Positions 21,789-25,543 of a stretch of DNA of 25,543 nt are shown piece by piece. Position 1 is the stretch's first letter. Each line of letters begins with the position of its first letter. A program made the position numbers and the translations under genes. Source of the stretch: Fragilariopsis cylindrus CCMP1102 (taxonomy: Eukaryota; Bacillariophyta; Bacillariophyceae; Bacillariales; Bacillariaceae); NCBI GenBank assembly GCA_900095095.1, contig FMBT01000002.1, positions 1-25,543 of the forward strand. Reading direction: 5' to 3'. A model generated the notes under the pieces. That model saw only the letters and a list, made by a program, of their open reading frames with translations, was not told the DNA's origin and ran no database searches.

Positions 21789-24052
21789 TTAATCTAGCTC
21801 TTGTTCATTGAAGACATATATAAATCCGTTACTGAATTGAGGCAAATTCATGGAATAGACGGGCAACGAGAGAGGTTGTCTAAAAGGATTAATGCATAAC
21901 GATTCTCGACTTGCTGCTCCACCTAGAGATGCACAGTTATAACCACTATATTCGTTGTAATCGGAAAAGACACCAACCACACCTTTGTTATGATAAAGAT
22001 AATCGATGACGCTCCTCCAGCTTTCGTATGCATAGAGACCGGCATTCATAGCAATTATCATATCAGGAGGTCCCGATCCACAATCGAAATTAGGATCTAG
22101 GGTAGTATCATCTATACTTTCTCCAGCATAGGTCCCCCCGACAACTCCAACCGTAAGGTTAGTTGTCATTTCAACTCTTAATAAAAATCGATCGTCGTTA
22201 TTGCCATCGCCATCGCCATCGCTCGATGCTGATGTTGCCATCCTGCATTTTGTCGGTAGCATGTCCTCGCGAGCAATAAAAATTATTTCGACCTACAAAG
22301 ATTTAGATAAAGAATACAACAGTAAGATTAGACTCATTAGAATGAAAATAAGATAGAACAAAGCAAACAAACCAGAATGCATTCGAAGTGGAATAGTATT
22401 TGATAATGCAGATTATACACTTTTAGCATGTTAATATTTGAGTCACAGTCTTGACTCTTTCTTACCTTTAAATCTTCTGGTAGTAGAAATCCCACTTCTT
22501 TAAACAAATCCAGAAAGTTGAGTTCCTTCTCTGTGCCAACAACGTGTATGCGAAGAGGGCGTCGTAACATACGTGCAACTGTCACAGGAACTTCACCGTA
22601 TTCGACGATGGCATGATATATGGTTAGAGGAAATGTGCAGAGAAGTGCTACTGGACTCTGGGGGGGAATATCACGAAGACGGTAGTAGTCTTCCCAACTC
22701 AACAACCTCCGCAAACCTACAACATTTGTGTTCTTTGAGAGAAGTCGCTCATAGTCCTGATCACAAACTCGTTGCATAGGAGGAAGATACTCACTCGGAA
22801 TGGGAGCGAAACCTTGAAGGTACGACTTTCGAGTAGTTATGTCCACTTGTTGGGCGCTAGAACTATCGCCACCAGCCCAGCCATCAGTTTCTGTCCTCCA
22901 CCAAGACGACATCGATAAAGAATAAATAACTTCGCAATCCTCATCACATTTTATATTCATCTGTGATGCCAAAAACTTCTTGTATGGATCATCTGATAGT
23001 TGAAATTCTCGACCGACCAATTTTGCTTGCCAATCTGGATCGAAATATCCAAAGGTTGATAATTCCTCCCGACGTGATACGTAAGACATCCAGGTACGAC
23101 ATTGGCAGTCATGCGACCATCCAACAGAACGACAACCACGTTGAGGAGAACAAAAGTACGCGCCAGAACAACTTTTGCAAAGGTTTTTTGAAGGTCGTCG
23201 ACAATGTAAACAAAGAGGGCTCTTAGCTGTCAAGGAGAATTTTTCTTCCGAGGAGGAACTATTGGCTAGCATCTTATCTGTCGTTTTCCTTGTTGATGTC
23301 TCAACTTTAATTGTTTTTGTTGTCGTTCCCTTTTTTGTAACTTCATCGTCATCATCATCGTCATCGCAATTGTCGTCGTTGCTGTCGCTATCATTTTCGT
23401 CACAATTGTCGTCGTCGTCGTCGTTGTTGTTGCTGTCATTTTCGTCACCAACATTTTGTTGGTGCTTCTTTTCGTTTTCCATGACCTTCCGTAAACGTGC
23501 TATGGCCACCGCGTCATGATAGTTTTTTTGTGCAGCGTTCTTTATCCATAAAGGGGCGACTTCCATGTCTTCTCTCACGCTATCATCGCCAATGCCACAC
23601 ATGAGTTCGTTTTGATTTTTTGATCGTAGATCGGGTGAGATGCAAGCTCCTCGAAGGTCTTCGATCGTCACGTTGGACCAGCGAGGTCGACCGGATGGAT
23701 GCGATCTCGCAATCAAAACATCTCCATGAAAGCGCAATGACATTAGTCCAACCGCCATCGCCAATCGTGTTGCTCGAATATTTGGTGTCGGCTGTGATTT
23801 TAATCGACCATAAGAACGGTAATATGCGTAAAGACCGGGCGAATCAGTAGAATTTCCTGGCCGCAATAATGGAACTTCGATCCGGTCGTCCATTGCGTCA
23901 AAATTGCTGATTTCGATATCTTCGTCTTGGTGCAGCAACGAAAGGATACCATGATCGATTTTTGCTGATCCGGTTTCATCCCACGAGATGTAGTGAGTCT
24001 TTAGAGGTTTTGATAGATCCGATGGAATTAGAACAACGACAACTTGCATCAT
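21789..24052 (-). CDS. MYND zinc-finger protein with MSS51-like C-terminal domain
   Basis: Two exons on the minus strand, 24052-22466 and 22292-21789, with a 173-base GTAAGA...GTAG intron, give 696 residues. The start is ATGATG at 24052. Residues 1-145 form an unassigned N-terminal region with GLYAYYRSYGRLKSQ and IRATRLAMAVGLMSLRFHGD. A long Asp/Asn-rich insert (about 203-236) precedes the MYND finger: Cys281, Cys284, Cys292, Cys295, Cys301, Cys307, His314 and Cys316/Cys318 within PLCLHCRRPSKNLC and YFCSPQRGCRSVGWSHDCQC. The C-terminal half has features of the domain shared by MSS51 and ZMYND15/17 proteins: PLTIYHAIV, RIHVVGTEKELNFLDLF, PDMIIAMNAGLYAYESWRSV, VFSDYNEYSGYNC and NPFRQP with SNGFIYVFNE. 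MYND fingers usually bind proline-rich peptides; yeast Mss51 acts in mitochondrial COX1 translation, but no mitochondrial role can be assigned here. Its 3' end faces the F-box/LRR gene with only 65 bases between stops. Confidence 0.8.
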
Positions 24053-24629
24053 GATATCCTTTGATTACAATAAGTTTGTGTGTAGGATCCATGCAATACT
24101 CTTGTATTACAACAGGGTAATATCTCGGTATGAAGATTAAAAGTGAAAGATTAGATTAAATCATTCTTATCCTCTTGCTTCTCGTTATTAGTAACACTTC
24201 AAATATCATCGGTGAATGGTTTGTGGCGCGGAAAATAAAAATTGAGCAGCATTTGTTTGAATTTTTCCATCCCCCAATAATTTCGTTGTCTCATTTTTTA
24301 GAATGTTCAGATGGAAGTCTCCTAGAGCATTTTTACCTACAATTCAATCATTACTTTGCCGCACTTCTGGCTGCTACTTTCATAACCAGTTGAAAAGATG
24401 AAGATGATTCTTGCTATATTTACTGTCTTTATATGTGATCACAAAAGTAAGACAAAGTGAGAATTTGATAATCAAAATAAAATATATATGAAAAATTAAT
24501 AGTAACAGTTAATGGCGTACAAGTTAGAAGGTAGTGGTGGTTGTAATCCTGCCGGAAACAATCTGTATGCAGTCAATTTTCATGCTAGGACTAGTTGAGT
24601 CAAATAATATAACATTGTTTTTAATAAAA
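24053..24629. other. 5' flank of the MYND gene and 3' flank of the flavoprotein gene
   Basis: AT-rich spacer of about 580 bases with no credible gene. No exact TACTGTA heptamer occurs, although TACTGT is present at about 24420. Nothing else recognisable. Confidence 0.5.
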
Positions 24630-25543
24630 TTAGGACTGCTGTTGCACTTCATTTTCCTTAACTAACAACGACGTCTGATAACTACTAGAAGATTCCCCAG
24701 CCACAAATCCGGTAGACCAACAATTCATGAAGTTATAACCACCTGTCACACCATCCACGTTAATTACTTCTCCACAAAGGAATAACCCAGGACAAATCTT
24801 GGACTCCATGGTTTTCATATTAATTTCTTTAAGATCAACACCACCCGCTGTTACGAATTCTTCTTTGAAGGTACCCTTGCTAGTGATTTCTAATCGACAT
24901 TCTACTATATTTTGGGCTAACAGGCGAACGGATTTCTTTGAAACGCTCCCCCATTTTGAGTCGGAAGTAAATCCACTTGAGAAAACCAGCGCCTGCCATA
25001 GACGACGAGGAATGGAATTATTTGGCAACGGACAAACGCTAGCAACGCCTCGCTTTGGATTCGTTTGTGTTACTTTCCATAATTCTTCCAATACTTGATC
25101 CGGATTACTATTGGGTAATGAACCCGCATCCCAATTGATTGTGACATGACCCCTATAATTGATGTCCCGAAATTCTCGAGCAGCAAATGCTGAAAGACGT
25201 AAAGTGGCTGGTCCTGAAATTCCATGATGGGTGATAAGGAGTGGACCTTCTTGTACAAGTTGTTGTTTCTTCTTCTTCTTCTTTTTCTTCTTTCCCTTTT
25301 CCATGTTGTTGTCGTCGTCGTCATCTTTCGTAGAAGGTTCTATTTGTAGGGTGATACGACCAGAAGGAACGGACACACCAGATAAACCATGTAGGAGCCC
25401 ATTCTCATTTTCGTCGTCTGAAGAAGAAACGGCATGTTTGCAATTAAGGGTAAATAATGACGGAACTGGTTGTACAAGTGGGTCGTGTCCTAAAGCTTTT
25501 GCTAATAAGTGGCCTGCTGGAGCTGATCCAGTTGCCAAAATAA
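24630..25543 (-). CDS. HI0933/YhiN-family FAD-dependent oxidoreductase, C-terminal part (gene runs off the right edge)
   Basis: The frame is open at the right edge, so the N-terminal dinucleotide-binding fold and true start lie outside; a little over 300 residues remain, with no intron seen. The visible part opens with ILATGS followed by APAGHLLAKALGH and PSLFTL, matching the region after the first FAD-binding fold in HI0933-like flavoproteins (PF03486). GPLLITHHGISGPATLRLSA is the family's TH-x-GxSGP block, EFVTAGGVDLKEI the TxGGV block, and PGLFLCGEVINVDGVTGGYN with the following WSTGFVAGE the C-terminal FAD-contact block. The reaction of the family is poorly defined; bacterial relatives are putative NAD(P)/FAD oxidoreductases. 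An insert with an Asp run and a Lys run (nine Lys, about 25264-25300) interrupts the middle domain and has low-complexity codons. Such genes also occur in algae and plants; subcellular location cannot be told without the N-terminus. Confidence 0.85.
   Translation of the reverse strand, partial: ILATGSAPAGHLLAKALGHDPLVQPVPSLFTLNCKHAVSSSDDENENGLLHGLSGVSVPSGRITLQIEPSTKDDDDDNNMEKGKKKKKKKKKQQLVQEGPLLITHHGISGPATLRLSAFAAREFRDINYRGHVTINWDAGSLPNSNPDQVLEELWKVTQTNPKRGVASVCPLPNNSIPRRLWQALVFSSGFTSDSKWGSVSKKSVRLLAQNIVECRLEITSKGTFKEEFVTAGGVDLKEINMKTMESKICPGLFLCGEVINVDGVTGGYNFMNCWSTGFVAGESSSSYQTSLLVKENEVQQQS

Noticed and set aside
23266..23519. Ser/Leu- and Thr/Met-rich ORFs in the MYND gene
   Set aside because: They are antisense and out-of-frame reads of the Asp/Asn-rich insert (GTC/GTT/CAT triplet runs).

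Overview
The window is nuclear DNA of a diatom. The firmest reason is an intact silicon transporter (SIT) with both EGxQ/GRQ motif pairs and ten predicted membrane spans. Supporting signs are two proteins whose N-terminal presequence carries an Ala-Phe junction like the diatom plastid-targeting (ASAFAP) motif, short GT-AG introns with GTAAG-type donors, AT-rich spacers, and Asp/Ser/Thr-rich low-complexity inserts in otherwise conserved proteins. No virus, transposon with recognisable enzymes, rRNA, tRNA or CRISPR array was seen.

Layout, left to right. (1) 1-3305 (+): 3' part of a very long disordered protein of unknown function, open at the left edge. (2) 4986-6779 (+): a four-exon CaMKI-type kinase with an N-myristoylation/palmitoylation start and a C-terminal calmodulin-binding tail; it shows two one-base deficits. 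(3) 7196-7606 (-): a small, probably plastid-targeted single-span membrane protein. (4) 8834-11684 (+): a membrane-anchored COG4880/PF09826-type beta-propeller protein with one intron and one frame break inside a Gly-Ala repeat. (5) 11685-13905: a gene-poor spacer with one weak ORF. (6) 13906-15772 (+): the SIT. (7) 16624-17922 (+): POLE3/Dpb4-like histone-fold subunit of DNA polymerase epsilon. (8) 18684-19721 (-): a hemerythrin-like protein with a plastid-type presequence. (9) 20421-21723 (+): a frame-broken F-box/LRR gene. (10) 21789-24052 (-): a MYND zinc-finger protein with an MSS51-like C-terminal domain. (11) 24630-25543 (-): C-terminal part of an HI0933/YhiN-type flavoprotein, open at the right edge.

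The genes do not form one pathway; this looks like ordinary eukaryotic gene order. Two signals go beyond single genes. First, the heptamer TACTGTA (or its complement TACAGTA) was counted by eye 23 times, 21 of them in about 8.5 kb of spacer, all in spacers holding the 5' flank of at least one gene and none in the three tail-to-tail spacers. It forms perfect palindromes at 7675-7692 and 20045-20056, and is a candidate shared promoter element or dispersed repeat. Second, three conserved genes contain frame breaks, several explained by loss of a single base. Either the assembly carries small deletions, or some of these genes (most likely the F-box/LRR gene) are decaying.

All coordinates, intron borders and motif counts were made by reading the sequence. 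Family assignments rest on recalled motifs and were not tested by search.
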